DNA from: Victivallaceae bacterium
GTDB taxonomy: Bacteria > Verrucomicrobiota > Lentisphaeria > Victivallales > Victivallaceae
Direction: 5' to 3'
Length of the DNA: 64,000 nucleotides
Assembly (NCBI GenBank): GCA_028709805.1
Contig: JAQUTL010000007.1
Span: 1 to 64,000, forward strand
Shown here: one piece after another, positions 50,892 to 59,907 of the stretch
How positions within the stretch are numbered: position 1 is the first letter of the stretch
How the letters are laid out: every line of letters begins with the position of its first letter
Program-made: the position numbers and the translations under genes
Notes under the pieces: model-generated
The model's database searches: none
What the model saw: only the letters and a program-made list of their open reading frames with translations
Told to the model about the DNA's origin: nothing

Positions 50892-51926
50892 TTATTTTTC
50901 CTCCTGCTGCGGCTTCTGCTCTTCACGCACCCGGGCGGACTCCCGCTCCAGGGCGTTGGCAAGGTTTTCAGAAAGCTGCATTCCCAGCTCCAAGCCGAGT
51001 TTTTCGATTTTTTCTTTGATTTCGTCGAGTGATTTCTTGCCGAAGTTGCGATATCTGAGCATCCTGGTTTCGGTCTTGGTGCAGAGTTCTCCGATCAGTT
51101 TGATCTCCGCATTGTTCAGGCAGTTCATGGCGCGCACCGAAAGGTCGAGCACGTCAACATCCTGACCCAGAAGCTTGAAAAGGCGAAGTTCCTCTTCGTT
51201 CATCAGTTCCTTCACATCCTTCTCGGCGGTCTGCCCGCCGATGAAGACCTGAAGATGATCGCGAAGAATCCGGGCGGCCTGCTCAACAGCGGCCAGCGGC
51301 GCGATGCGCCCGTCGGTCCACACTTCCAGCTCCAGCGAATCCATCTCGGTCTCTTCGCCGACTCGCGCGGCTCCGACCTGATAGTTCACGCGGGTGACCG
51401 GACTGAACAGACAGTCCACCGGAAGCGTTCCGATTACCTGAGACGGCATCACTTTTTCGGCGGGAAGATAGCCCTTGCCCTTCATGATGTCGATCTCGGC
51501 CCGGAACGGAAAGTCCTTGTCGAGCGTGCAGATGACCTGGTCGGGATTCAGTATCTCCACCGTCCCGTCGGTGACGATGTCTCCGGCGGTGACGGCTCCG
51601 GCCTTGTCCTTCCGAATTTCAAGCGTCTTGACGCTGTCGCTGAACAGATTCAGCCGCACGCACTTCAAATTCAGAATGATCTCCGCAACATCCTCGACCA
51701 CATGGGGCAGCGTCTGGAATTCATTGGTGGCGCCTTCAATGCGCACCGCGCAGATCGCCGCTCCTTCCAAACTCGAAAGCAGTACCCGGCGCAAGCTGTT
51801 GCCCAGCGTGTGACCGAACCCGCTCTGGAATGGTGCTGCGATAAACTTCGCATAAGTATTGCTGTTTTCTCCCCCGTCGCCGACAATAATGGAGTTGGGC
51901 ATCGGGAATCCGGTTGCAGCAGTCAT
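50892..51926 (-). CDS. rpoA: RNA polymerase alpha subunit
   Basis: FGHTLGNSLRRVLLSSLEGAAICAVRIEG; C-terminal domain LSVRAMNCLNNAEIKLIGEL. Confidence 0.99.
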   Translation of the reverse strand: MTAATGFPMPNSIIVGDGGENSNTYAKFIAAPFQSGFGHTLGNSLRRVLLSSLEGAAICAVRIEGATNEFQTLPHVVEDVAEIILNLKCVRLNLFSDSVKTLEIRKDKAGAVTAGDIVTDGTVEILNPDQVICTLDKDFPFRAEIDIMKGKGYLPAEKVMPSQVIGTLPVDCLFSPVTRVNYQVGAARVGEETEMDSLELEVWTDGRIAPLAAVEQAARILRDHLQVFIGGQTAEKDVKELMNEEELRLFKLLGQDVDVLDLSVRAMNCLNNAEIKLIGELCTKTETRMLRYRNFGKKSLDEIKEKIEKLGLELGMQLSENLANALERESARVREEQKPQQEEK

Positions 51927-52015
51927 TGTATTACCTCCAGAAATGGTTTATAATCAAAAATTTCCGACTCTGGCACATAAAATGCCGGTCCTCTCTCCTC
52001 GCAACAGATGAAGTG

Positions 52016-52468
52016 TTACACTCTCCGTCTTTTCGGAGGGCGGCAGCCGTTGTGCGGAACCGGGGTAATATCTTTGATCGCAATGACTTCAATGCCGCTG
52101 GCGGCAATACCGCGAACCGCGGATTCACGACCGGCGCCCGGCCCCTTGATCCGCACTTCGACTTCCTTCATGCCAAGCACCTGAGCCTTCTTCGCGGCGT
52201 CTCCGGCAATCACCTGCGCGGCATAAGCCGTGCTTTTGCGCGATCCCTTGAAGCCGTTCTTGCCGCCCGTGCTCCAGCAAAGAACATTGCCGTGCAGATC
52301 GGTGAAGGTCACCTTGGTGTTGTTGAAAGTGGCAAGCACATAGGCGATGCCGGACGGAATGTTGCGGCCGCTCTTTGAGCGCTGCTTCATTTCGCGGGAC
52401 TCGACCGCGGCGCCTTCGGCGGGCGCGGCGGGCGCGGCCTGTACGTTCTGATTCAATTCTTCAGCCAT
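52016..52468 (-). CDS. rpsK: 30S ribosomal protein S11
   Basis: [46 protein letters not shown] ... [15 protein letters not shown]. Confidence 0.98.
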   Translation of the reverse strand: MAEELNQNVQAAPAAPAEGAAVESREMKQRSKSGRNIPSGIAYVLATFNNTKVTFTDLHGNVLCWSTGGKNGFKGSRKSTAYAAQVIAGDAAKKAQVLGMKEVEVRIKGPGAGRESAVRGIAASGIEVIAIKDITPVPHNGCRPPKRRRV

Positions 52469-52523
52469 ATTAAAATCCTTGAGTTTTATCTTTTTTCACG
52501 CTGCTGTTAGCGACCGTCCGCAA

Positions 52524-52925
52524 CTATTCAGTCTTGGAGGCCAGACGGCGCTGGGTTTTATCGCGGATGGCGCCGATCGTGATCTTCTTGCCCTTGCGGG
52601 TACGGGCGTTAGTCTTGGTGCGCTGGCCGCGGACCGGCAGTCCGCGACGATGACGCACGCCGCGATAGCAGCTGATCTGCTGCAGCCGGCGGATGTCGGC
52701 GGCGATGACGCGGCGAAGGTCGCCTTCCACCAGGATTTCGTTCTGAAGATATTTGGTAATGGCGGCGGTCTGCTCGGGGGTCAGCGCGCTGGCCTTGAGG
52801 CCCACGGGAATCCCGAGTTTCGTAATGATTTCCATGGCCCTGGACGGCCCGATCCCGTAGATGTAGCGCAGGGAGTATTCGATGCGCTTGTTGCCGGGGA
52901 TGTCAACACCGATGATTCGCGGCAT
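52524..52925 (-). CDS. rpsM: 30S ribosomal protein S13
   Basis: MPRIIGVDIPGNKRIEYSLRYIYGIGPSRA ... GQRTKTNARTRKG. Confidence 0.98.
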   Translation of the reverse strand: MPRIIGVDIPGNKRIEYSLRYIYGIGPSRAMEIITKLGIPVGLKASALTPEQTAAITKYLQNEILVEGDLRRVIAADIRRLQQISCYRGVRHRRGLPVRGQRTKTNARTRKGKKITIGAIRDKTQRRLASKTE

Positions 52926-52955
52926 AGTATATTATCCTCTTATTCTGTTATTGGG

Positions 52956-53072
52956 TTATCCCTGTCTCTGCTTGTGGCGGGCATTGCGCGAGCAAATAAC
53001 GCGCACGACTCCCTTACGCTTGATGATTTGGCAAAATTCGCATCTGCGTTTTACCGAGGCTCTCACTTTCAT
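52956..53072 (-). CDS. rpmJ: 50S ribosomal protein L36 (zinc-binding type)
   Basis: Short ORF not in the track: [38 protein letters not shown]. Confidence 0.97.
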   Translation of the reverse strand: MKVRASVKRRCEFCQIIKRKGVVRVICSRNARHKQRQG

Positions 53073-53124
53073 GGCGACTTCTCCTAAATTTTTACCCGCC
53101 GGATGTCCGGCATATTAAATAAAA

Positions 53125-53450
53125 ACGACTCTTAAAACCCGTTCCGCCGCCGACCAAGTATTCACCCTCCGTCCGTTTCCGCTTTCGCGCTCCGGACGCC
53201 CCGGTGACACTATCCGGTGCAAGTCGAAACAACTTGCCCCCGTTCCGGTCAGCCCCGATCTAAATGTGAACAATGTGCTGTGCGGACTTCGCCGCCTGAC
53301 TGACACCGCTCATATTTAAAACGAACAAAAGCCACTGCCGCCTCCGCCGGTTTTTCTTTCAAAAATCCGCGGCCGCAGCACAGCTTTTCTGCGTCGTCCT
53401 CCCCACGAGCGGTGGAATAGCGATATGGGGAAGACTGCTTAAGTGCATAT
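53125..53450 (-). ncRNA. Candidate structured 5' leader (or independent ncRNA) upstream of rpmJ
   Basis: At least four local hairpins: 53396..53435 (9-bp stem with one G-U), 53374..53393, 53219..53237, 53170..53198 (GAAA tetraloop); no credible ORF. Confidence 0.45.
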
Positions 53451-53512
53451 AATCTACACTCTTGAAACGCAAATGCAAATTTTTTTTAAATTTTTTTTAA
53501 TTTTTTTCCGCC
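53450..53512 (-). promoter_or_regulatory. Probable strong promoter with UP element for the rpmJ-rpoA operon
   Basis: Minus strand aaaaaaattaaaaaaaatttaaaaaaaatttgcatttgcgtttcaagagtgtagattatatgc: phased A/T tracts, TTGCAT-like -35, TAGATT/TATAT-like -10. Confidence 0.5.
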
Positions 53513-53523
53513 GGCCGGCCGCG

Positions 53524-54183
53524 TCACCCGAAAAATACCGTTGACAACACCATCACGGCGCCGAACGCCGCCGGTATTGAAAAATTATCGTTCACCCGCA
53601 GCTGCGCGGCGAACAATTCGACCGCCGCGGCGAACATCACCGCCGGCAGCGCCGTCAAATAATGCAAAAATCCGCCGCCAGATAGCGCCAGAAAAAGCGC
53701 TGCTCCGGCATAACCGAACACGACGAACGCCGCCGTTCCCTCCCATGATTTGCCATTTATCCGGTGCCGCCCGAACCGGCGGCCGACCAACGCGGCGGCG
53801 GTGTCGCCAAGCAGCATCACCGCCATTGCCGCTGCGGCGACGGACACCGGAAACAACAGCAGAGAAAAAGCCGAAGCGGCCAAAACGTGCGGACCGCCGC
53901 TGACAAGCCACTGCCGCGGGGACGGACGGCGGCGCAGCATGCCGCCAAAAACAAGACCGTACAGCGGAGCGATGACCGGGACGTTCAGAACATACATCCG
54001 CTCCACCGCCATGCTGACGACAAACAGCAACGCAAATCCGGCGCACATGACCCGCCGCCGGTCTTCCCCCGCCGCCACCATGACCAGCGGCATCCAGAGC
54101 GAACTCAAATGCACCAGTTTGCGCCGGACCTCTCCGCCGTATGAAATTACGCCGGAATCGCCGGAGTCGCCGGAAAAGTTCAC
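53524..54183 (-). CDS. Diacylglycerol/polyprenol kinase-like membrane protein
   Basis: RRKLVHLSSLWMPLVMV; MLLGDTAAALVGRRFGRHRINGKSWEGTAAFVVFGYAG. Confidence 0.8.
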   Translation of the reverse strand: MNFSGDSGDSGVISYGGEVRRKLVHLSSLWMPLVMVAAGEDRRRVMCAGFALLFVVSMAVERMYVLNVPVIAPLYGLVFGGMLRRRPSPRQWLVSGGPHVLAASAFSLLLFPVSVAAAAMAVMLLGDTAAALVGRRFGRHRINGKSWEGTAAFVVFGYAGAALFLALSGGGFLHYLTALPAVMFAAAVELFAAQLRVNDNFSIPAAFGAVMVLSTVFFG

Positions 54184-54707
54184 AGTTCCTCCGCCCGCTT
54201 AAAAATGGTCTCCACCGAGGCCATGCGGCCCTTGCCGGGAGCACCGCAGGCGACATGGCCGAAGTCCGGCTCGACCACAATCACGCCCCATTCGCGAAGC
54301 AGCGCGAGATTGCGGACAAATGCCGGCGACTCGTACATCGCCGGATTCATCGCCGGAGCCGCCAGCACCGGCTTGCGGAAAGTGATGAGGAAGGTTGACA
54401 ACGCGTCGTCCGCGATGCCGCTGGCCCATTTTCCGATGATATTGCAGGTTGCCGGCGCAATGATGGCAAGGTCGGCGGACTCGGCCAGCGCCACATGCTC
54501 CGGCCGCCAGTCCGAAACGTTGAAGCAGTCCACCGTCACCGGATTGCGCGACAGCGTCATAAAGGTCAGCGGCGTCACCAGTTTGCAGGCGTTTTCCGTC
54601 ATTATGACATGGACGCAGCATCCCGCCTGAGTGAGTTTGCTGCACAGGTCGGCCGCCTTGTAAGCGGCGATTCCGCCGGTGACGCCGAGGACGATGTTTT
54701 TCTTCAT
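54180..54707 (-). CDS. Flavoprotein, phosphopantothenoylcysteine decarboxylase-like (CoaC domain only)
   Basis: KNIVLGVTGGIAAYKAADLCSKLTQAGCCVHVIMTENA; APATCNIIGKWASGIADDALST; APAMNPAMYE. Confidence 0.88.
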   Translation of the reverse strand: MKKNIVLGVTGGIAAYKAADLCSKLTQAGCCVHVIMTENACKLVTPLTFMTLSRNPVTVDCFNVSDWRPEHVALAESADLAIIAPATCNIIGKWASGIADDALSTFLITFRKPVLAAPAMNPAMYESPAFVRNLALLREWGVIVVEPDFGHVACGAPGKGRMASVETIFKRAEEL

Positions 54708-54723
54708 TTGCGGAATATTCCCT

Positions 54724-55644
54724 TCATATCTTGCGCCGTCGCGTGCTTAGCTTGAATGATGCGATCAGGCCGCGCATTTCGCCGGCGGCCGTTTCAAGAT
54801 CGTCGTTCACCACGATATAATCGTATTTGTCCGCAAACGAAAGCTCATACCTCGCCTTGCCGATGCGCTGTTCGATCTGCTCGGCGGAATCCGTCGCCCG
54901 ACCGCGAAGCCGCCCCTCCAGCACCGCGAATGACGGCGGCGCGATGAACACAAATTCGCAAACCGCAGCCAGCATCGGATCGCTCTCGCAGGCGCGGCGT
55001 ATCTGCATGGCTCCCTGAACGTCAATATCCAGAAACACGTCGTCGCCGCGCATTACGGGGTCCAGCAGCTGACTTTTCAGCGTGCCGTAAAAGTTGCTGA
55101 ACACTTCGGCGTATTCGACAAATTCGCCGCCGGCGATCCGACGTTCAAATTCCGGACGTTCAAGAAAGAAATACTCCACGCCGTCGCGTTCGCCGCCGCG
55201 CGGCCCGCGGGTGGTGCAGGAGATCGAAAAACCCATATCCGGCAGCGACTTCCGAACCAGATTGCACAGTGTGGACTTGCCCACGCCGCTCGGTCCGGAA
55301 ACAATAACGGCGGTACCGTAAAGCTGTTTCATTGTTTTTGCTCCCAAGCATTCGTTTTCCCATCCGGGAAAATTCCATTCCAGCGGAAATCCGGCGCACT
55401 GCCGCGGTTTGACCGTCTGCAGCATACAGCGGTTGTTTTCCGTCAGCCAGGCGCAGGAACCGTCCGGCCGCTCAAGCAGAGTGAGACCGCGCCGGTCGCG
55501 GGTCAACGCGGTGTGGCGCTCGATGAACGCCGGCACGTCAAGACCGAGAAACGCCGCGATCGCGTCCGCCTCGTTTGCGGTGATCCTCACCGGGCCGGGC
55601 CAGCGGCAGCACCGCCCGCACCCGGCGCAGACAAAACCGGACAT
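54724..55644 (-). CDS. gmk: YkgJ-like cysteine-cluster domain fused to guanylate kinase
   Basis: N-terminus CAGCGRCCRWPGPVRIT...CMLQTVKPRQCAGFPLEWNFPGWENEC, then MKQLYGTAVIVSGPSGVGKSTLCNLVRKSLPDMGFSISCTTRGPRGGERDGVEYFF. Confidence 0.88.
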   Translation of the reverse strand: MSGFVCAGCGRCCRWPGPVRITANEADAIAAFLGLDVPAFIERHTALTRDRRGLTLLERPDGSCAWLTENNRCMLQTVKPRQCAGFPLEWNFPGWENECLGAKTMKQLYGTAVIVSGPSGVGKSTLCNLVRKSLPDMGFSISCTTRGPRGGERDGVEYFFLERPEFERRIAGGEFVEYAEVFSNFYGTLKSQLLDPVMRGDDVFLDIDVQGAMQIRRACESDPMLAAVCEFVFIAPPSFAVLEGRLRGRATDSAEQIEQRIGKARYELSFADKYDYIVVNDDLETAAGEMRGLIASFKLSTRRRKI

Positions 55645-55650
55645 TATATC

Positions 55651-56214
55651 CTACTGAAAATCCTCAATCGTGTAGTCGTCGCCGCGCAGGTCGACGAAGA
55701 ACACTCCGGTGATCAGGTCGGCGACTTCGACCGGATGCAGATAGACTTCGCCCTCGACCATCAGGCCGAGCGCTCCGCCGATCCGCCAGAAGTCGCGTTC
55801 GCCGTCATAAAAATCGTACACCACATCGTCGGTCGGGCTGGGGATGCCGATGAAGTCCTGCTGATAGCTTTTGACCGAGCCGAGCACGCCGATGCGTTCG
55901 ACCGCCTCCTGCTGGGTTGAGATCAGCGCCCAGTACCAGCCGTTGCGCACGCCGACGCCGTACTGCCGGTTGTAGTCTTTGACCAGACTGCCGACCCAGC
56001 CGATGCCGCCGCCGCCTTTGCAGTATTCCGAACCCATCAGTTCGATGCGCACCGTGTTGCCCAGTCCGGCGGAGATGCTGAACACGTCGAGCGCGTCCAT
56101 TATGCGGTTGGCCGGCCAAAGCATGATCTTGCTGCCAACGCTGTCGGCCATCGCCGAAGCGCCGAACCCCAGTGACGCGACAAACGCCGCGACCGCCAGA
56201 AATCTTTTCATCAT
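55651..56214 (-). CDS. Exported hypothetical protein
   Basis: Signal peptide MMKRFLAVAAFVASLGFGASAMA; no family recognised. Confidence 0.6.
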   Translation of the reverse strand: MMKRFLAVAAFVASLGFGASAMADSVGSKIMLWPANRIMDALDVFSISAGLGNTVRIELMGSEYCKGGGGIGWVGSLVKDYNRQYGVGVRNGWYWALISTQQEAVERIGVLGSVKSYQQDFIGIPSPTDDVVYDFYDGERDFWRIGGALGLMVEGEVYLHPVEVADLITGVFFVDLRGDDYTIEDFQ

Positions 56215-56258
56215 ATCACCTCTGTTTTATGGTTATACAGGATAAATTAACCGTGTTT

Positions 56259-56990
56259 TCAACGCTTTTCAAGTTCCGGAGCGTTATTTTCAAGCAAATA
56301 GCGGATTGCCGCCGCCGCGCAAAAGCCGCCGAAAGCCGCCGGCAGATACGAGATCGAGCCGGGTGCCGAACGCATTCCGGCCGACGGGTCGGAAAACCGT
56401 TCGACGCCGCCGCGCGGCTCCTCCGCCGAAAACACCACCGGAAACCGGCAGTCGCCGCCCGCCTCGCGCACGGAATGACGGACCGCTCTGGCCAGCGGAC
56501 AGTGATGACTTTTCTCCAGCATCGCAAGCTCGATTTTCGACGGGTCGAGTTTGCCGGCCGCTCCCATGCTGGAGACCAGGCCGCAATGCCGCTCCAGCGC
56601 CCCCATGATCAGCGCGGTCTTGGCGCGCACCGTGTCGATCGCGTCAATGACAAAGTCGAACCCTGCGTCCAGAATTCCGCCGATACTGCCGGCGTCAACG
56701 AACATGTCAAACACGGTGATTTCAAGTTCCGGGTTGATGTCAAGCAGCCGGTCGCGCATCACGGCAACCTTGCTGCGGCCGACGGTCGAATGCAGCGCCG
56801 GAAGCTGACGGTTCAGGTTGCTGTCGCTCACCATGTCGCCGTCGACCAGCGTGATCGCGCCGACGCCGGAACGCACCACAAACTCGGCGGCAAACGCTCC
56901 AACGCCGCCGATGCCCACCACCAGCACCCGCGACTTCCTCAATTTTTCAAGACCGTCATTTCCGATCAACAGTTCCGTGCGTTCAAACAT
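56259..56990 (-). CDS. ThiF-family (TcdA-like tRNA threonylcarbamoyladenosine dehydratase)
   Basis: RTELLIGNDGLEKLRKSRVLVVGIGGVGAFAAEFVVRSGVGAITLVDGDMVSDSNLNRQLPAL. Confidence 0.88.
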   Translation of the reverse strand: MFERTELLIGNDGLEKLRKSRVLVVGIGGVGAFAAEFVVRSGVGAITLVDGDMVSDSNLNRQLPALHSTVGRSKVAVMRDRLLDINPELEITVFDMFVDAGSIGGILDAGFDFVIDAIDTVRAKTALIMGALERHCGLVSSMGAAGKLDPSKIELAMLEKSHHCPLARAVRHSVREAGGDCRFPVVFSAEEPRGGVERFSDPSAGMRSAPGSISYLPAAFGGFCAAAAIRYLLENNAPELEKR

Positions 56991-56993
56991 TTC

Positions 56994-57608
56994 TCACTTT
57001 TTCACTCCGATAAATTCGTCAAACCGGCGGTTCATCCGTTCCGCCAGCAGTTCAGCTTCCACTCCGAGCCGCTCGGCTGCCATAAGATAAAACGCGGCAT
57101 AATCGAAAAAAGCATCGGTTTCCGCGTCACTCTCCAAAACAAAATCCTCGAAATTCCGCGTCGCCAATTCATGCGGACTCTGCGAGATCAGCCGCCCGGC
57201 GTCACGCTGACGGCGATATTCTTCCGGCGACCCGTTGAAGCGATGCAGCAATATGCGGTTACGCCGGCTCTTCAGCACGGCGTTCAGCTCTGGATAGGCG
57301 CGAACGCAGTGGATCACCACCGGCAGATCGCCGCCGGCCCGGTCCAGCAGCGCCTCAAGCAGCTCGATCTGCCGCGCCATCGGCACGGCCAGCCGGCGGT
57401 CCAGCCCGACTTCGCCAAGAGCGGCGGCGCCGGAAACGTCCAAGCCGGCGGCCGCGGCAAGAACATCTTCCGCCGCCGCGTCGGGAAGACGCTGGATCGA
57501 AAAGAACGGAACCGCAATCCGCGCCGGCGACGATACCAGTCCCCGCACTCCGTCCGGCGGTGCGCAATGCAAATGAAAATCGACATACATCATGGTTGAT
57601 CCCGTCAC
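56994..57608 (-). CDS. TatD-like metal-dependent hydrolase
   Basis: YVDFHLHCAPPDG; GEVGLDRR; VVIHCVRAYPELNAVLK; LLHRFNGSPEE; LESDAETDAFFD. Confidence 0.8.
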   Translation of the reverse strand: MTGSTMMYVDFHLHCAPPDGVRGLVSSPARIAVPFFSIQRLPDAAAEDVLAAAAGLDVSGAAALGEVGLDRRLAVPMARQIELLEALLDRAGGDLPVVIHCVRAYPELNAVLKSRRNRILLHRFNGSPEEYRRQRDAGRLISQSPHELATRNFEDFVLESDAETDAFFDYAAFYLMAAERLGVEAELLAERMNRRFDEFIGVKK

Positions 57609-57655
57609 TTTTATCCGTCAAAAAATCGCCCGTCAAATAAATGACGGACGTTCCG

Positions 57656-58561
57656 TCACTTTTCCGTCAAATTTTTATCTCGTTTATCATCAGCGCCATC
57701 CGGCAAAATTTCCGGCGGCGTTGCGGACGGCTGACCGGAGTTGTCCAACTCCGGATGCAGCATCCCGCGCAATGTGACGACCGCCTCCGGCCAGCGCGGC
57801 GTGAGCCGGAAAATCAGATCGGCATCCTCAACCGCGTACATTCTTCCCCCGGCAACGGCTGGAATCGACAGATGTTTTTTCAATGACGCCACCGTCATTC
57901 CGCCGTTTGCCGGATACACCACCGCCTCCGGAGCGGCGGCCGCGACGACTTCCGGCGACGGATAAAAATACCCGGCGTCGATCTCTCCGGTGACGCTCAC
58001 GCCGCCGGCCAGCGCCAGCAGATCGTTGAAAAACGCCCGCCGGCCGCACGACATCGGCGGATCGTCCCAGAACAGCAGCAGGGTCTTAACCGGCGCGACG
58101 CCGGAAATCCGCGACGCCAGATCACGCCTGGCCTGACGACTGGCGGCCTTAAGTCCGGCCGCCGCGGTCTCCAAGTTGAGCAGACCGCCGAGCGAAGTCA
58201 GCGCCGCTTCGTAGTCGTCCAGCGAATTCAGCGGCAGCACCTCAACCCGCACGCCAAGATCGCCGAGCGCCTGTTTCACCGTCGGGTCCTGCAGCGTGTC
58301 GGCCACCACCAGTTCGGCGTTCAGCGACACGATCACTTCAAGGTTCGGCGTGGCAAAGTCGCCGGCAACCGGAAGTTTCGCCGCCGCCGCCGGACGGTTG
58401 CAGGCGGCGCTGCGCCCGACCAGCAGCGGTCCGCCGCCCAGCGCAAAAATCGTCTCGGTCAGCGCCGGGGACAGCGACACCACCCGGACGGCAAACGCCG
58501 GCGCCGGACCCCAAACCGCGGCCGCGCAAAGCAGCAAAAAAATTATACGCCGCATCGTCAT
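57656..58561 (-). CDS. Periplasmic BtuF-like (cobalamin/metal ABC) substrate-binding protein
   Basis: VRVVSLSPALTETIFALGGGPLLVGRSAACNRPAAAAKLPVAGDFATPNLEVIVSLNAELVV. Confidence 0.88.
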   Translation of the reverse strand: MTMRRIIFLLLCAAAVWGPAPAFAVRVVSLSPALTETIFALGGGPLLVGRSAACNRPAAAAKLPVAGDFATPNLEVIVSLNAELVVADTLQDPTVKQALGDLGVRVEVLPLNSLDDYEAALTSLGGLLNLETAAAGLKAASRQARRDLASRISGVAPVKTLLLFWDDPPMSCGRRAFFNDLLALAGGVSVTGEIDAGYFYPSPEVVAAAAPEAVVYPANGGMTVASLKKHLSIPAVAGGRMYAVEDADLIFRLTPRWPEAVVTLRGMLHPELDNSGQPSATPPEILPDGADDKRDKNLTEK

Positions 58562-59907
58562 AATCCGTATTTCTCAAGCCGGCGGTAAAAGGTCCGACGC
58601 GGGATTCCGAGTTTCTTTGCCGCCAGCGTCCGGTTGCCGCCGCAGTCGGCCAGCGTGCGCTCAATCAAAGCCCGCTCGTGCGCGTCGATTGTTGAGCCGC
58701 CGGAAACGGCCAGCCCCGGAAACGCGCCGTCGCCGCCGGAACGGACTGAGGGCGGCACATCGGCCAGCGAAATCTCCCCGCCGCGTCCCAGCACCACCAT
58801 GCGTTCCACGGCGTTGCGCAGTTCGCGGATGTTGCCCGGCCATGAATAGCGGCAGAGCGCGTCCATCGCCTCCGGCGAAACGGTCATTTCGCCGCGGTTG
58901 TTTTCGGCGGCAAACCCGTCAAGAAATCTCCGCACCAGCAGCGGAATGTCCTCCGGGCGGTTGCGCAGCGGCGGAAGTTCGATCGACACCACGTCCAGCC
59001 GGTAGAACAAATCTTCGCGGAATTTTCCCTCCGCCACCAGTTTGCGCAGGTCGCGGTTGGTAGCAGCGATCAGTCTGGCGTTGCTGTGGATTACCTCATT
59101 GCCGCCCAAACGTTCAAAACTGCGGGTTTCCAGCACCCGCAGCAGCTTGACCTGAACCGGAAGATCGATTTCGCCGATCTCGTCAAGAAACAGCGTTCCG
59201 TCGCCGGCCAGCTCAAACCGGCCCTTCTTCTGCTCCACCGCTCCGGTGAACGCGCCGCGCTCGTGGCCGAAAAGCTCACTTTCCAACAGCGTCGCCGGCA
59301 GCGCCGCGCAGTGCACGGCCACAAACGGACCGCTGCGCCCGCTCAACTCATGAATCGCGTTGGCGGCCACCTCCTTGCCGGTTCCCGACTCGCCGGTCAA
59401 CAGCACCGTGGTGCGCGACGGCGCAATCTGACGGATCAGTGCATATACTTCGCTCATCGCCGGCGAAGCGGCGACCATTTTTGCCGCATCTCCGCCGCCG
59501 GCGAGCTGGGTGCGCAGCCGGCGGTTTTCCGCCTTAAGGTCGCGAGCCTCGCCAGCCCGCTTCAACACCAGGTCAAGATGATTGAGATTGACCGGCTTTT
59601 CCACAAAATCGAACGCGCCGGTCTTCAACGCCTCCACCGCCGACTCAATGGTTCCATACGCGGAAAAAACAATACAGGTCGGCGGCGTCTCGTGAGCCAG
59701 CGCCGCTTTGAGAACGTCCAATCCGTCGGCTCCCGGCATGCGCAGGTCGGTCAACACATAATCATAGTTGTTTCGTTTCAAGAGATTGAGCGCGATGGCG
59801 CCGTCCTCGGCGCTGGTCACTTCGTAGCGGCGCGACAGATAACGGGCCATCGCGTCGCGGGTTGAGCGTTCGTCATCCGCAAGCAGCAAAGTGGGTTTGT
59901 CAGACAT
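58558..59907 (-). CDS. Sigma-54-dependent response regulator (NtrC family)
   Basis: REC domain, [55 protein letters not shown]-terminal FIS HTH; ORF starts at 59937, MSDKP start preferred. Confidence 0.95.
   Translation of the reverse strand: MSDKPTLLLADDERSTRDAMARYLSRRYEVTSAEDGAIALNLLKRNNYDYVLTDLRMPGADGLDVLKAALAHETPPTCIVFSAYGTIESAVEALKTGAFDFVEKPVNLNHLDLVLKRAGEARDLKAENRRLRTQLAGGGDAAKMVAASPAMSEVYALIRQIAPSRTTVLLTGESGTGKEVAANAIHELSGRSGPFVAVHCAALPATLLESELFGHERGAFTGAVEQKKGRFELAGDGTLFLDEIGEIDLPVQVKLLRVLETRSFERLGGNEVIHSNARLIAATNRDLRKLVAEGKFREDLFYRLDVVSIELPPLRNRPEDIPLLVRRFLDGFAAENNRGEMTVSPEAMDALCRYSWPGNIRELRNAVERMVVLGRGGEISLADVPPSVRSGGDGAFPGLAVSGGSTIDAHERALIERTLADCGGNRTLAAKKLGIPRRTFYRRLEKYGL

Noticed and set aside
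53115-53306. 63-aa ORF in the rpmJ leader
   Set aside because: Arg/Ser-rich, no RBS seen, overlaps hairpins; probably not coding.
53125-53450. RNase P RNA, tmRNA, SRP RNA or cobalamin riboswitch in the rpmJ leader
   Set aside because: None of the diagnostic conserved blocks could be found on either strand; left as an unclassified candidate.
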